Source: Rossellomorea vietnamensis (GTDB lineage Bacteria; Bacillota; Bacilli; Bacillales; Bacillaceae_B). Taken from it: a stretch of 64,000 nt of DNA. Both the position numbers and the translations under genes were made by a program. Positions 12,198-19,576 of this stretch are shown piece after piece. The stretch is taken from NCBI RefSeq assembly GCF_001305855.1, contig NZ_LIXZ01000008.1, positions 173,443 through 237,442 of the forward strand, given 5' to 3'. Under the pieces are notes generated by a model. That model had not been told where the DNA came from and did no database searches. It saw nothing but the letters and a program-made list of their open reading frames with translations. Position 1 is the stretch's first letter; every line of letters starts with the position of its first letter.

Positions 12198-13722
12198 TTG
12201 TCGTTTCCTCCTTTGTTTTGGTTGGTTTGATTAGTGTGCTAAGTGTGGTTTGCTGCAGCCACTCGTTGGCTTTTTCTATGTCTTTCGAGAAGATCCGGTC
12301 CTTCGTGATGGAAGGAATGACCTTTCTCGCTGCTTCGTAAAATTGGCGGGTCTTACTTGCCATGAGGTCCGTCCCTCGATGTTCTGCTGCCTGCAGGTTG
12401 CAGATGAGCTCGACTGCGAGGACTCTTCTTGTGTTCTGCAGGATCTGGTAGGCGTGACGGGATCCGATCGTACCCATGCTGACGTGGTCTTCCTGGTTGG
12501 CAGATGACGGGATAGAATCGACGCTCGCCGGATGGGCCAGTGTTTTGTTTTCGGATACGAGTGACGCGGCGCAGTATTGCATGATCATAGCGCCTGACTG
12601 CAGTCCAGGCTGCGGGCTCAGGAATGGTGGCAGGTCATTCAGCTGCGGATTTACAAGGCGTTCGATCCGTCGTTCTGAGATGTTGGCAAGTTCTGCGACG
12701 GCGATCTTCATGAAATCCATAGCAAACGCGATCGGCTGCCCGTGGAAGTTCCCTCCTGAGATGACCTTTTCCCCGTCGTCAAAAATGAGCGGGTTATCCG
12801 TTGCCGCGTTCATTTCAATTTCGAGCTTTTCTTTCACGTAGTCCAGTGTCTGCCAGGATGCTCCGTGAACTTGTGGGATGCATCTTAGTGAGTAGGCATC
12901 CTGCACTCGGAGCTCCCCTTGCTTCGTTGTGAGTTTACTGTCTTCGAGGTAATCCCGGATTCTTTTTGCCGTTGCGACCTGTTGAGGATATCCCCTTACT
13001 ACATGAATATCTTCGTCGAAGGCGTCCACGATTCCTCTAAGCCCTTCCATGGTCAGACTGGCAATCATCTCACTTTGGAAGGCAAGTTCCTCCGCTTCCA
13101 GGTACCCGATCACGCCCATTGCTGTCATCGCCTGGGTTCCATTGATGAGGGCCAATCCTTCTTTTGCCTGAAGCTGGATTGGGAAGATGTTTTCTTTTGA
13201 AAGAATAGGAAGGGTTTGATGAATTTCTCCCTGATACTGGACCTCTCCTTCCCCCATCAAAGCAAGGGCCAGATGGGAAAGCGGCGCTAAGTCCCCGCTT
13301 GCTCCAAGGGACCCCTGCTGCGGAATCACCGGATGAATCCCTTTGTTCAGAAACTCAGCAAGGCGCTCAACGATCACCGGTCTGACACCTGAATATCCTT
13401 TTAACAAAGCGTTACAGCGGAGTAAGAGCATGGCACGCGAAACGTTCTCCGGGAACGGATCACCCACTCCGCAAGCATGAGAGTGGATCAAATTTAGCTG
13501 AAGCTCCTCCACATCATCCGCATCGATCAGCACATCACTGAACTTCCCGAAGCCCGTGTTGATCCCATACACCACACGCTTCTCCTTCACAATCTTCTCA
13601 ACCGCCTCGCGACTCTTCCGCACCCGCTCCATACTAAGCGGCGAAAGCTCCACATGCTCCTTCCCATAAATCACCCGCTTCGCCTCATCCAAACTCAAAC
13701 TACAACCCGTCAACTCCACCAT
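12190..13722 (-). CDS. hutH: Histidine ammonia-lyase
   Basis: A 510-residue lyase that deaminates histidine to urocanate. The Ala-Ser-Gly triad that forms the MIO prosthetic group is seen in [15 protein letters not shown]. Other conserved blocks are [20 protein letters not shown] and [12 protein letters not shown]. It is the first structural gene of the operon, downstream of hutP and its attenuator. GAAGGAG precedes the ATG. An exact repeat copy (12364-12377) near the 3' end encodes RGTDL in [10 protein letters not shown], a less conserved surface region. Confidence 0.97.
12364..12377 (+). repeat. 14-bp dispersed repeat, exact copy inside hutH
   Basis: GAGGTCCGTCCCTC, encoding RGTDL on the coding strand. 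Confidence 0.85.
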
Positions 13723-13742
13723 TTCGGTTCACTCCTTCTATT

Positions 13743-13851
13743 TAGGGACGGACCTCCGAAAACCACCTGCATTCGGTTCCCTCCCATTGTTATGTGCCGT
13801 TATTGCTGGTTTTTTCTCTTTAACGCTTTAACCTGCTGCGGGACGGACCCC
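13743..13851. repeat. Repeat copy (one mismatch) and degenerate copy between hutP and hutH
   Basis: TAGGGACGGACCTC at 13743-13756 differs from the consensus at one base. GCGGGACGGACCCC at 13838-13851 differs at two. They lie in direct orientation in the leader upstream of hutH. Confidence 0.7.
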
Positions 13852-13860
13852 TGACCACAC

Positions 13861-13930
13861 AAAAAGGAGGCTCGACCAAAGACAGACTTCTGCCCTTGGT
13901 CGAGCCTCCTTTCAACTAATATCTCTAGGC
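13861..13930 (-). promoter_or_regulatory. HutP-responsive attenuator ahead of hutH
   Basis: On the minus strand a long hairpin (arms 13863-13879 and 13896-13912; GGAGGCTCGACCAA against its complement) ends in a T run. Just before it the RNA carries two UAG triplets (around 13917 and 13925), like the UAG repeats bound by HutP with histidine and Mg2+ in B. subtilis. Histidine-loaded HutP would prevent the terminator and allow hutHUIG expression. Confidence 0.75.
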
Positions 13931-13938
13931 TCTCTTAT

Positions 13939-14385
13939 TTAAATATGATTGATTCCGAGTCCGATCGTTTCGTGCTCCAACCCCTTAATGGGCGCACCAA
14001 TCGTTCCGTATAACGCGACTGCGATCCATTCGCCTTCCTCTTCACTTTCATAAGGAGTCCCTCTCACAACGGAGAATCGCAAGCCCACAGTCCGCAGGAT
14101 TTCACCCAATTGGGTCTGACCGCGGGTGACCCCCGTCAGTGCTTCCATGATCGCGTGATACAAGGCATGCATCTCCCGGTACAGATCTTCCCGGACCAGG
14201 TCACTCCGCTTCGCCGCTGTTTCAATTGCGGCCACGATTTTCTGGCTGTCCATGGACCCGATCTTCCCGGTGCAGTAACTCCAATTCAGCTCATTGAAAT
14301 GACGATTCCACTCTTCCTCTTCCCTGTCAACAAGGAGAAGAAGCATGGCATTCTTTCCGATACGAGTATGATCTGTCTTATTCAA
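13939..14385 (-). CDS. hutP: Hut operon antiterminator HutP
   Basis: 148 residues, the same length as B. subtilis HutP. The C-terminal half is highly conserved ([52 protein letters not shown]). HutP hexamers bind L-histidine and Mg2+ and grip UAG-rich RNA to stop formation of the terminator upstream of hutH. The start is TTG with AAGGTG upstream. A textbook sigma-A promoter lies in front, so hutP heads the operon. Confidence 0.95.
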   Translation of the reverse strand: MNKTDHTRIGKNAMLLLLVDREEEEWNRHFNELNWSYCTGKIGSMDSQKIVAAIETAAKRSDLVREDLYREMHALYHAIMEALTGVTRGQTQLGEILRTVGLRFSVVRGTPYESEEEGEWIAVALYGTIGAPIKGLEHETIGLGINHI

Positions 14386-14436
14386 GTGGCATTCGCACCT
14401 TACGTGAAAATTCTAAAAATACTAATAACTACTATT

Positions 14437-14465
14437 ATTGTATGGTCTGATTCAGGAGAGGTCAA
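14437..14465 (-). promoter_or_regulatory. Sigma-A promoter of the hut operon
   Basis: On the minus strand TTGACC (14460-14465) and TACAAT (14437-14442) are separated by exactly 17 nt. A weak CodY-like stretch (AATTTTCACGTAA, about 10 of 15 consensus positions) lies between it and hutP. Confidence 0.8.
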
Positions 14466-14545
14466 CGAAAAAAGTGGTGATTTTAGAAACTTAGAGAGGT
14501 AGTTTGGTAGCGTGGTAAAGGGATTTTGCGGTGGTACGGGATGTG

Positions 14546-14559
14546 GAGGTCCGTCCCTC
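14546..14559 (+). repeat. 14-bp dispersed repeat, exact copy
   Basis: GAGGTCCGTCCCTC directly beyond the T run of the terminator at 14561-14597, downstream of the 160-aa gene and about 0.6 kb from the transposase gene. Confidence 0.85.
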
Positions 14560-14560
14560 A

Positions 14561-14597
14561 AAAAAAGACGTACCTGTTCAGGTTCGCCTCATTCCTC
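14561..14597 (-). terminator. Terminator after the 160-aa hypothetical gene
   Basis: On the minus strand ACCTG AA CAGGT with flanking partial pairing, followed by seven Ts. Confidence 0.65.
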
Positions 14598-14599
14598 CT

Positions 14600-15082
14600 T
14601 TATTCTTCTTGTTTTTTGCCTTTTCCTTTGAATATCTGGGGATTGTTCATAAGGTAGGTGACGGTTCCGTCATCGGACTTCAGGCTTAAGTAGGATAGAA
14701 TGTCCTGTTTGTCTTCAGGGGACAGTGGACCGTCTACAGGGTATAGGGGCAGGATATTCAATTGCTCCATTCCCTCACGCTTATCGAGTACAATCTTGCA
14801 ATCCTTTGGTGTGTTGTCTCCTATTCGGACAAACTTAAATGGGATCGAGTGATTCCGGTCGACCGGCACGGCAAACAATGTCGTGAACCCGACCGTTTCG
14901 AGAATCTTGTCCGAGTACATGATGCTCTCGAGGGCATGGGAAAATCCCGGCGGACGATTCACCACGACTAACTTATTGTAATAAAGCTGCCCTTGAAAAA
15001 CGACTAAATGTTTTTTTGATTTCTTGACGATTCTTTTGGATACATGGAAATCCTCGAATACTAAAAGAAACTCTTTTCTCAT
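14600..15082 (-). CDS. Hypothetical 160-aa protein
   Basis: A soluble protein with mixed charge, no signal peptide and a very basic C-terminal end (KGKGKKQEE). The start ATG has AAGGAGGAGG upstream and a terminator follows, so it is a real single-gene unit. I do not recognise the family. It lies just downstream of the RAYT-type transposase on the same strand with a 101-nt gap; whether they are functionally linked is unknown. Confidence 0.6.
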   Translation of the reverse strand: MRKEFLLVFEDFHVSKRIVKKSKKHLVVFQGQLYYNKLVVVNRPPGFSHALESIMYSDKILETVGFTTLFAVPVDRNHSIPFKFVRIGDNTPKDCKIVLDKREGMEQLNILPLYPVDGPLSPEDKQDILSYLSLKSDDGTVTYLMNNPQIFKGKGKKQEE

Positions 15083-15183
15083 ACTTTCCTCCTCCTTGTG
15101 ATAGGAATTTGGTCCTACTGATTATGAATTTCGACACTAATATCTAAATTCCTCTATATTTTTCCAAGAATATTTTATATTTT

Positions 15184-15756
15184 TCACTTTTTAATTGTAG
15201 TGGTGTTCAGTCCTTCGGTTTGGGGTTCTTTTTCTACATATTCCTTATACCGGCTGATTTGTGGAGTTGGAAAATAATTAAGCGTACGTTCCTTGGAAAG
15301 TAAGGGGTTATCGATGGAATGGATGTAGAAAGGATAACTGCTCCAGGGGTATGTCTCGGGATGTAGGGTGAGTTTCGCTTCAACGGGGTTGTGGTGGATA
15401 TACCTGCTGACTTTAATAAAATAGGATGGCGTATCGATCTTGGTGGAACCATACCGTCCTTGGAACACATGTCCTACATAATCATATTTTTTATTGAAAT
15501 AGACGGCGTAGCGGGTGTGAAGTGTTCGGATGATTTTCTCCAGTGGAACATCGTGGGTTTCGATCAACAGGTGAATGTGGTTGGACATCAAACAGTAGGC
15601 GTGGATGGTAAAAGGGTACTTGTCTTTCGTTTCCTGTAAATACATCAAATACTTCTTGCGGTCTTCATCATCATGAAACAGATCCTGCTTACGGTTTCCC
15701 CTCGCTGTCACATGATACGTCGTTCCCGGACTCCAATTCCGAGGCGTTCGAACCAT
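15184..15756 (-). CDS. REP-associated tyrosine transposase (RAYT), Y1/IS200-like
   Basis: With the ATG at 15756 (AAGGAG, 7-nt spacing; a longer GTG start at 15774 lacks a ribosome site) the protein has 190 residues and belongs to the Y1_Tnp single-stranded-DNA transposase family. The HUH motif is NHIHLLIE (His60, His62) and the probable nucleophile is Tyr119 in SRYIHHNPVEA. YHVTARGNRKQ near the N-terminus is also typical. RAYTs are single-copy domesticated relatives of IS200/IS605 transposases that move or maintain short palindromic REP sequences. Copies of the 14-bp repeat flank it on both sides (14546; pair at 15835-15898), the expected arrangement of a RAYT with its REPs. Confidence 0.9.
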   Translation of the reverse strand: MVRTPRNWSPGTTYHVTARGNRKQDLFHDDEDRKKYLMYLQETKDKYPFTIHAYCLMSNHIHLLIETHDVPLEKIIRTLHTRYAVYFNKKYDYVGHVFQGRYGSTKIDTPSYFIKVSRYIHHNPVEAKLTLHPETYPWSSYPFYIHSIDNPLLSKERTLNYFPTPQISRYKEYVEKEPQTEGLNTTTIKK

Positions 15757-15834
15757 AACATCACTCCTTCTCACAAACTCATAATCTTACACTAAACCTA
15801 TTCGACATAAATGCGTAAAATCCTCTTTTTTCTT

Positions 15835-15898
15835 GAGGGACGGACCTCTATTCTTTCACGAAACCGTGAAAATGAAAGGGTAGAGAGGTCCGTCCCTC
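15835..15898. repeat. Inverted pair of the 14-bp repeat forming one large hairpin upstream of the RAYT gene
   Basis: GAGGGACGGACCTC (15835-15848) and GAGGTCCGTCCCTC (15885-15898) are exact inverse copies. Between them TTTCACG AAAC CGTGAAA and a TCTA/TAGA step extend the pairing, so about 64 nt fold into a nearly continuous hairpin 79 nt upstream of the transposase start. Confidence 0.9.
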
Positions 15899-15901
15899 CT
15901 A

Positions 15902-16090
15902 TTATCTATCTCTTCTGTGGTAGTCAAGGTTGGTGATGTTTTTTTGCGAGTAGTAGATGACTCGCTGTTTGCTGTGTTGCTTCGTGCTGAATACTAGTTT
16001 TGATTCTGGTTTCAGCCATACCCATGTGATGGTTTTCTTTTCTACACCTGCTGAAAGGTTTTCCCCTCTCCCATTCTTTTGTTCACCCAT
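15902..16090 (-). CDS. Small hypothetical protein (62 aa)
   Basis: A basic 62-residue ORF with AAAGGTGGAGA in front of its ATG, divergent from the XRE-type gene. Its stop lies 4 nt from the repeat pair. No family is recognised and it may be a remnant. Confidence 0.35.
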   Translation of the reverse strand: MGEQKNGRGENLSAGVEKKTITWVWLKPESKLVFSTKQHSKQRVIYYSQKNITNLDYHRRDR

Positions 16091-16277
16091 TCCATCTCCA
16101 CCTTTACCCCCAATTCGACAAAATTACAATTATATTTACATTTTAATACGTTTGTCTGTAATTTTGTATACCTTTTCCAAATTATCTTTAATCGTAATCA
16201 AAATAACGATTTCAAATCGTGTAAATTCCTAATCCATGAACCCAAAAGCTTTATCTTGAAGAAAAAAGGGATAGTCG

Positions 16278-16700
16278 GTGAAAACAATGGATCTGCATGT
16301 AGAGTTACAGCATTACCGCAATGATGTATTAGAGCTTACCCAGAGAGAAGCAGCCCTTCGCTTGAATATCAGCCAGGGCGCATTATCAAACTATGAAACT
16401 GGTGCAAGGGACATCCCTTACAAAATGCTGCTTACCTTTAAGGAAGTCTATAAAATCCCGACCCATGAAATGAACCGGATCATGTACGGGGAGGAAAGCG
16501 ACAGCCTTGGGCAAAGCCACGACCCCATGATCTTGAGAGAAACCTTCGAAGACGAAGAAACAAAAGAAATTCTGAAAACCCTCCAGGAGCACCCGAAATT
16601 CAAACGAACCCTGTCCTCCCTCTCCTACTTCACAGAAAAGCGCAAAGAAAAATTCTTCGCCCACGTCAACCACTTCTACCAGACGATGAAGGGTTGGTAG
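16278..16700 (+). CDS. XRE-family helix-turn-helix regulator
   Basis: 140 residues. An N-terminal XRE DNA-binding domain (about 12-65) shows ELTQREAALRLNISQGALSNYETGARDIP, followed by a mostly helical charged C-terminal region of unknown role. GTG (16278) is preferred because AAAAAAGGG lies 7 nt upstream; an ATG at 16287 is the alternative. It is divergent from the 62-aa gene, and a repeat pair follows 10 nt after its stop. The target is unknown. Confidence 0.75.
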   Translation: MKTMDLHVELQHYRNDVLELTQREAALRLNISQGALSNYETGARDIPYKMLLTFKEVYKIPTHEMNRIMYGEESDSLGQSHDPMILRETFEDEETKEILKTLQEHPKFKRTLSSLSYFTEKRKEKFFAHVNHFYQTMKGW

Positions 16701-16710
16701 TACACTCTTA

Positions 16711-16798
16711 GAGGGACGGACCTCACTATCTGCAGTATAAACACTGTTATACCGGGATTTACGCTCCCATCTTTTAATAAAAGTGAGGTCCGTCCCTC
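16711..16798. repeat. Inverted pair of the 14-bp repeat
   Basis: Exact copies GAGGGACGGACCTC (16711-16724) and GAGGTCCGTCCCTC (16785-16798), 60 nt apart, between the XRE gene and a convergent small gene. Confidence 0.9.
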
Positions 16799-16810
16799 AT
16801 AAAAGCTCCT

Positions 16811-16855
16811 CAAAAAAAACGCCTAGGTTCCCGGATTACTGGGTCTAGAGCGCTT
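16811..16855. terminator. Terminator overlapping the stop of the 53-aa gene
   Basis: Imperfect hairpin (GCCTAG..CCCG / GGG..CTAGAGCGC) flanked by A and T runs, so it can work in either direction. It overlaps the stop codon of the minus-strand gene. Confidence 0.6.
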
Positions 16856-17006
16856 TTTGGTTTGTATCTATGGTGTATCCCGATTGGAGTTCTTGTTTGA
16901 GCCAGTGGATCATTGTATTGGTGTCCATGTTTCCTTGTTGACCTTTGTCGAACGCTTTATGGATGACGTTCAAAATATGCTGATCGTTGTTCACTTTCCC
17001 TTTCAA
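16845..17006 (-). CDS. Small hypothetical protein (53 aa)
   Basis: TTG start with TAGGAGG upstream. The product MKGKVNNDQHILNVIHKAFD... is soluble and helical, ending TNQKAL. Strong ribosome site and terminator support a real gene. Family not recognised. Confidence 0.55.
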   Translation of the reverse strand: MKGKVNNDQHILNVIHKAFDKGQQGNMDTNTMIHWLKQELQSGYTIDTNQKAL

Positions 17007-17204
17007 AACGACAACCTCCTACATGTTAAAACAGTTTATATCACTTTATTACACTATTAGACGGCATTTCAAACATCAATTTTATGCTATATTACCAGAA
17101 AAAACCACTAGTTGGAAGATAATTTTTTAAAAAAATTAACTTAATAAGGTACTTTATACCTATTTTATTCCGATTCTGGGGTGTCGATATAATAATGGTA
17201 TGGA

Positions 17205-17278
17205 CTGATTAAGGGCAATATCATCGAAAGGTGACGACGCAAAGCTACAGGGCTATTACATGCCAGCCAGCTGCCAAA
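17205..17278 (+). ncRNA. Cyclic di-GMP-I riboswitch (GEMM) ahead of a 42-aa membrane protein
   Basis: The class I c-di-GMP aptamer signature is visible: AGGGCAA at the 5' strand of P1, a short P2 (TCATC GAAA GGTGA) with GAAA loop, the conserved GACGCAAAGCTACAGGGC junction, and ATGCCAGCC...GCTGCC closing P3 and P1. The ribosome site of the next gene (AGGAGGG) follows within 10 nt, which favours translational control. A TATAAT box lies at 17188-17193 but no good -35 was found. Confidence 0.85.
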
Positions 17279-17294
17279 CCAAGGAGGGATTATT

Positions 17295-17423
17295 TTGTCG
17301 TTTTTGACACCCGAAGAAATAGTAGTAAAAAAGAAAGCTCGTAAAATGTGGATGTACATAGGTTTATTTGTCTTTACTGTCGCGCTTATTGCGGGCACTA
17401 CATTTTTAACGTACAACATGTAA
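17295..17423 (+). CDS. 42-aa single-pass membrane protein under c-di-GMP riboswitch
   Basis: TTG start 5-8 nt after AAGGAGGGAT. The product starts MSFLTPEEIVVKKKARK, a short charged cytoplasmic head with a Lys/Arg cluster, then one transmembrane helix (about 19-39) ending TFLTYNM. No family is recognised. A terminator follows at once, so the riboswitch controls only this gene. By analogy with other c-di-GMP-I targets it may act in motility, adhesion or biofilm. Confidence 0.75.
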   Translation: MSFLTPEEIVVKKKARKMWMYIGLFVFTVALIAGTTFLTYNM

Positions 17424-17446
17424 AAGCGTCTTGAGGCGCTTTTTTA
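17423..17446 (+). terminator. Terminator after the 42-aa membrane protein gene
   Basis: AAGCGTC TTGA GGCGCTT followed by T6. Confidence 0.85.
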
Positions 17447-17540
17447 ATTTTATAAATTTTCATTCTACAATTTATGGAAAGTTTCGGGGTTTTTCGATAG
17501 AATAAGAGAAGTAATCTAAACTAGTTGGAGGCAACCATTT

Positions 17541-18206
17541 ATGCATAAAGAAGTTAAACTCATTCGGGGTTTAAGACAACCATCCTACTTCTTTTATCAA
17601 TTGAAAGATACGGAAGTATTAATAGGATACAAACAAAAAGTCTTCCTGGTTTTTCTATCGTCGGCCCTTGTCTTTGGCCTCGTCTCTTCATTCGGAATTG
17701 GAATGGATCCTCTATCCAAGGAATTGACGAAACTTTCACCATTCACATTCGAGATGGAAAAGTTCTTATTTCTATTAGGAAGAATCATTTCAGGTATATT
17801 ATATGCGGCTGTGATTCTGTTCGTACCGGCCCTGATTTTCTGGACCATTTCAGATGAAGGGGAGTATCGTAAGCTCGTCATCATCCAAAGCCTGGTCTTG
17901 CTCATTCTATTAATCGAAAGACTGACCTATATTCCTTTATCCCTTTTTCTTTCACTTGATTGGTTCTCATCGCCTCTATCACTTGGAGTCATTGCTCAAT
18001 ACATAACCGCTAAACCATGGGTCATCTATTTCCTGGGCTGTTTCTCCCTATTTAAGATATGGGTTTTCTATATTCAATACAAAGGCGTCAAGAGACTCAC
18101 TCAGCAGAAAAATTGGGTTATCTGGCTTATGATTTTGTTAATAAACCTACTATTTTGGGTTATTACTGCATTCCTGGCATTCCTTGATCTATCCACTCTA
18201 ATCTAA
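17541..18206 (+). CDS. Multi-pass membrane protein, YIP1-like (YknW-like)
   Basis: 221 residues with about five hydrophobic segments (about 33-52, 75-105, 112-140, 158-175, 190-218) and a charged N-terminus. Layout and the following HlyD-type gene resemble B. subtilis yknW-yknX, whose products assemble with the ABC transporter YknYZ against the SdpC toxin. Here no ABC transporter gene follows, so the role is uncertain. TTGGAGG precedes the ATG. Confidence 0.55.
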   Translation: MHKEVKLIRGLRQPSYFFYQLKDTEVLIGYKQKVFLVFLSSALVFGLVSSFGIGMDPLSKELTKLSPFTFEMEKFLFLLGRIISGILYAAVILFVPALIFWTISDEGEYRKLVIIQSLVLLILLIERLTYIPLSLFLSLDWFSSPLSLGVIAQYITAKPWVIYFLGCFSLFKIWVFYIQYKGVKRLTQQKNWVIWLMILLINLLFWVITAFLAFLDLSTLI

Positions 18207-18229
18207 CTATCTAAAGGCTGTGAACAATC

Positions 18230-19465
18230 ATGCATAAACGAACCATTCTCTACACCACCCTCACTCTGTCGCTCCTTTTTATAGGTGCCAATACATATCT
18301 CATTGAAAAAGCGGACAGTAAAGTCGACAGGGAACTCCGTGTCGCCGAATGGGAACCCGTCAACAAAGGTGCCCTGGCAAAAGAACTGCCGAAAGCGGGA
18401 GTCGTTGCTTCTGAAGAAGAAAATTACATCTATTTTAACGATGAATTCGGTTCTTTTAAAAAATTCCTCGTCAAAGAAGGGGATCAGATTAAATCCGGAA
18501 CCCCCCTCTATGAATATGAAGTAACCGATCAATCTCAGCAAAAGAGCGTCTTGGAATCAGAAGCTGATCAACTCGAAGACGAAATTGACAGCATCGAAGA
18601 GAACATCTCCGACCTGAAGCGACTGGAATCATCCCTTCCATCAGGGGCAACCGATGACAAAGAAATCCCCATCGAGGCCAGCGCCCTTCAATCGGAATAT
18701 GATCTAAAAAAAGAAATTGCCGCCAAGGAACTTGAAATCGATCGCCTGGAAAGTCAAGTCGACAATCTCGAGCGCCAAATTTCAGATATCGAATCATACG
18801 AAACGACCCTGACCGTCCAAAGCAGTGTGGACGGAACCATCAAGGACCTGTCCCATGCGATCGACAATCCGTTGATCACGATTGCATCACAGTCCACCAT
18901 CGTCACGACCGATCTAACGGAAAAAGAAATCGTCAAAGTCGATGAAATCATGAGTGCAACCGTCCAATCGGATGTTGAGGAAAAAATTCAAAAAGGGATC
19001 GTTACCCGGGTGGCCACCCTTCCTAAAAATGATCCACACATCCAAACCGACAGCATGTACCCTGTAGAAATCAAACTGCAGGACACAAAAAACGAACTGC
19101 TTCCAGGACATCATGTCTTCTTATCCATCATCACGGAAGAAGTCAAAGGAGCATTCGTTGTCCCTGTCACGGCCATTGAAAAAGATGGCGAATCAAAATA
19201 TATTTGGATTTTAACTTCAAAAGGCAGTGTCGAAAAACGCAAAGTTGAAACCGGCCTTACAGTCGACGGACAGCAGCAAATCAGGTCGGGAGTAAAAGCT
19301 GGCGAATACTACATAGTCTACCCTGACGAGATTCCGGCATTACAAAAAGGCGCTGCATTCATCACAGCACTTGATTGGGACAAAGTGAAACTAAGAGACC
19401 TGAAGAAATTTGATCGACCGACGATATTGGAGAATTTATTGTTGGGGATTTTGGAACGGAAATAA
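18230..19465 (+). CDS. HlyD-type membrane-fusion (periplasmic adaptor) protein
   Basis: 411 residues. An N-terminal membrane anchor (about 7-25) is followed by a biotinyl-lipoyl-like half-motif (FLVKEGDQIKSGTPLYEYE), a coiled-coil hairpin (about 108-190, heptad-rich LESEADQLEDEIDSIEENIS), a second lipoyl half (TVQSSVDGTIKDLSHAI) and beta-barrel domains up to GAFVVPVTAIEKDGESKYIW. This is the architecture of RND/ABC adaptor proteins such as YknX. It lies 23 nt after the YIP1-like gene and ends in a terminator, so no transporter is encoded in the unit. Confidence 0.8.
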   Translation: MHKRTILYTTLTLSLLFIGANTYLIEKADSKVDRELRVAEWEPVNKGALAKELPKAGVVASEEENYIYFNDEFGSFKKFLVKEGDQIKSGTPLYEYEVTDQSQQKSVLESEADQLEDEIDSIEENISDLKRLESSLPSGATDDKEIPIEASALQSEYDLKKEIAAKELEIDRLESQVDNLERQISDIESYETTLTVQSSVDGTIKDLSHAIDNPLITIASQSTIVTTDLTEKEIVKVDEIMSATVQSDVEEKIQKGIVTRVATLPKNDPHIQTDSMYPVEIKLQDTKNELLPGHHVFLSIITEEVKGAFVVPVTAIEKDGESKYIWILTSKGSVEKRKVETGLTVDGQQQIRSGVKAGEYYIVYPDEIPALQKGAAFITALDWDKVKLRDLKKFDRPTILENLLLGILERK

Positions 19466-19472
19466 AGGTTAG

Positions 19473-19502
19473 ACCGGCTCTTATCAGGGAGCCGGTTTTT
19501 TT
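19473..19502 (+). terminator. Terminator after the adaptor gene
   Basis: ACCGGCTC (19473-19480) pairs with GAGCCGGT (19489-19496), followed by T7. Confidence 0.9.
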
Positions 19503-19576
19503 GTGTCTATATACATACTCCTCCCCCACCAACAAATACTATGCCTACACTAAAAGAAAAGGAGCCCTGACCCACC

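Noticed and set aside
15757..15774. GTG at 15774 as the transposase start.
   Set aside because: It lies inside the ribosome site of the ATG at 15756 and has none of its own; the shorter form also matches RAYT length.
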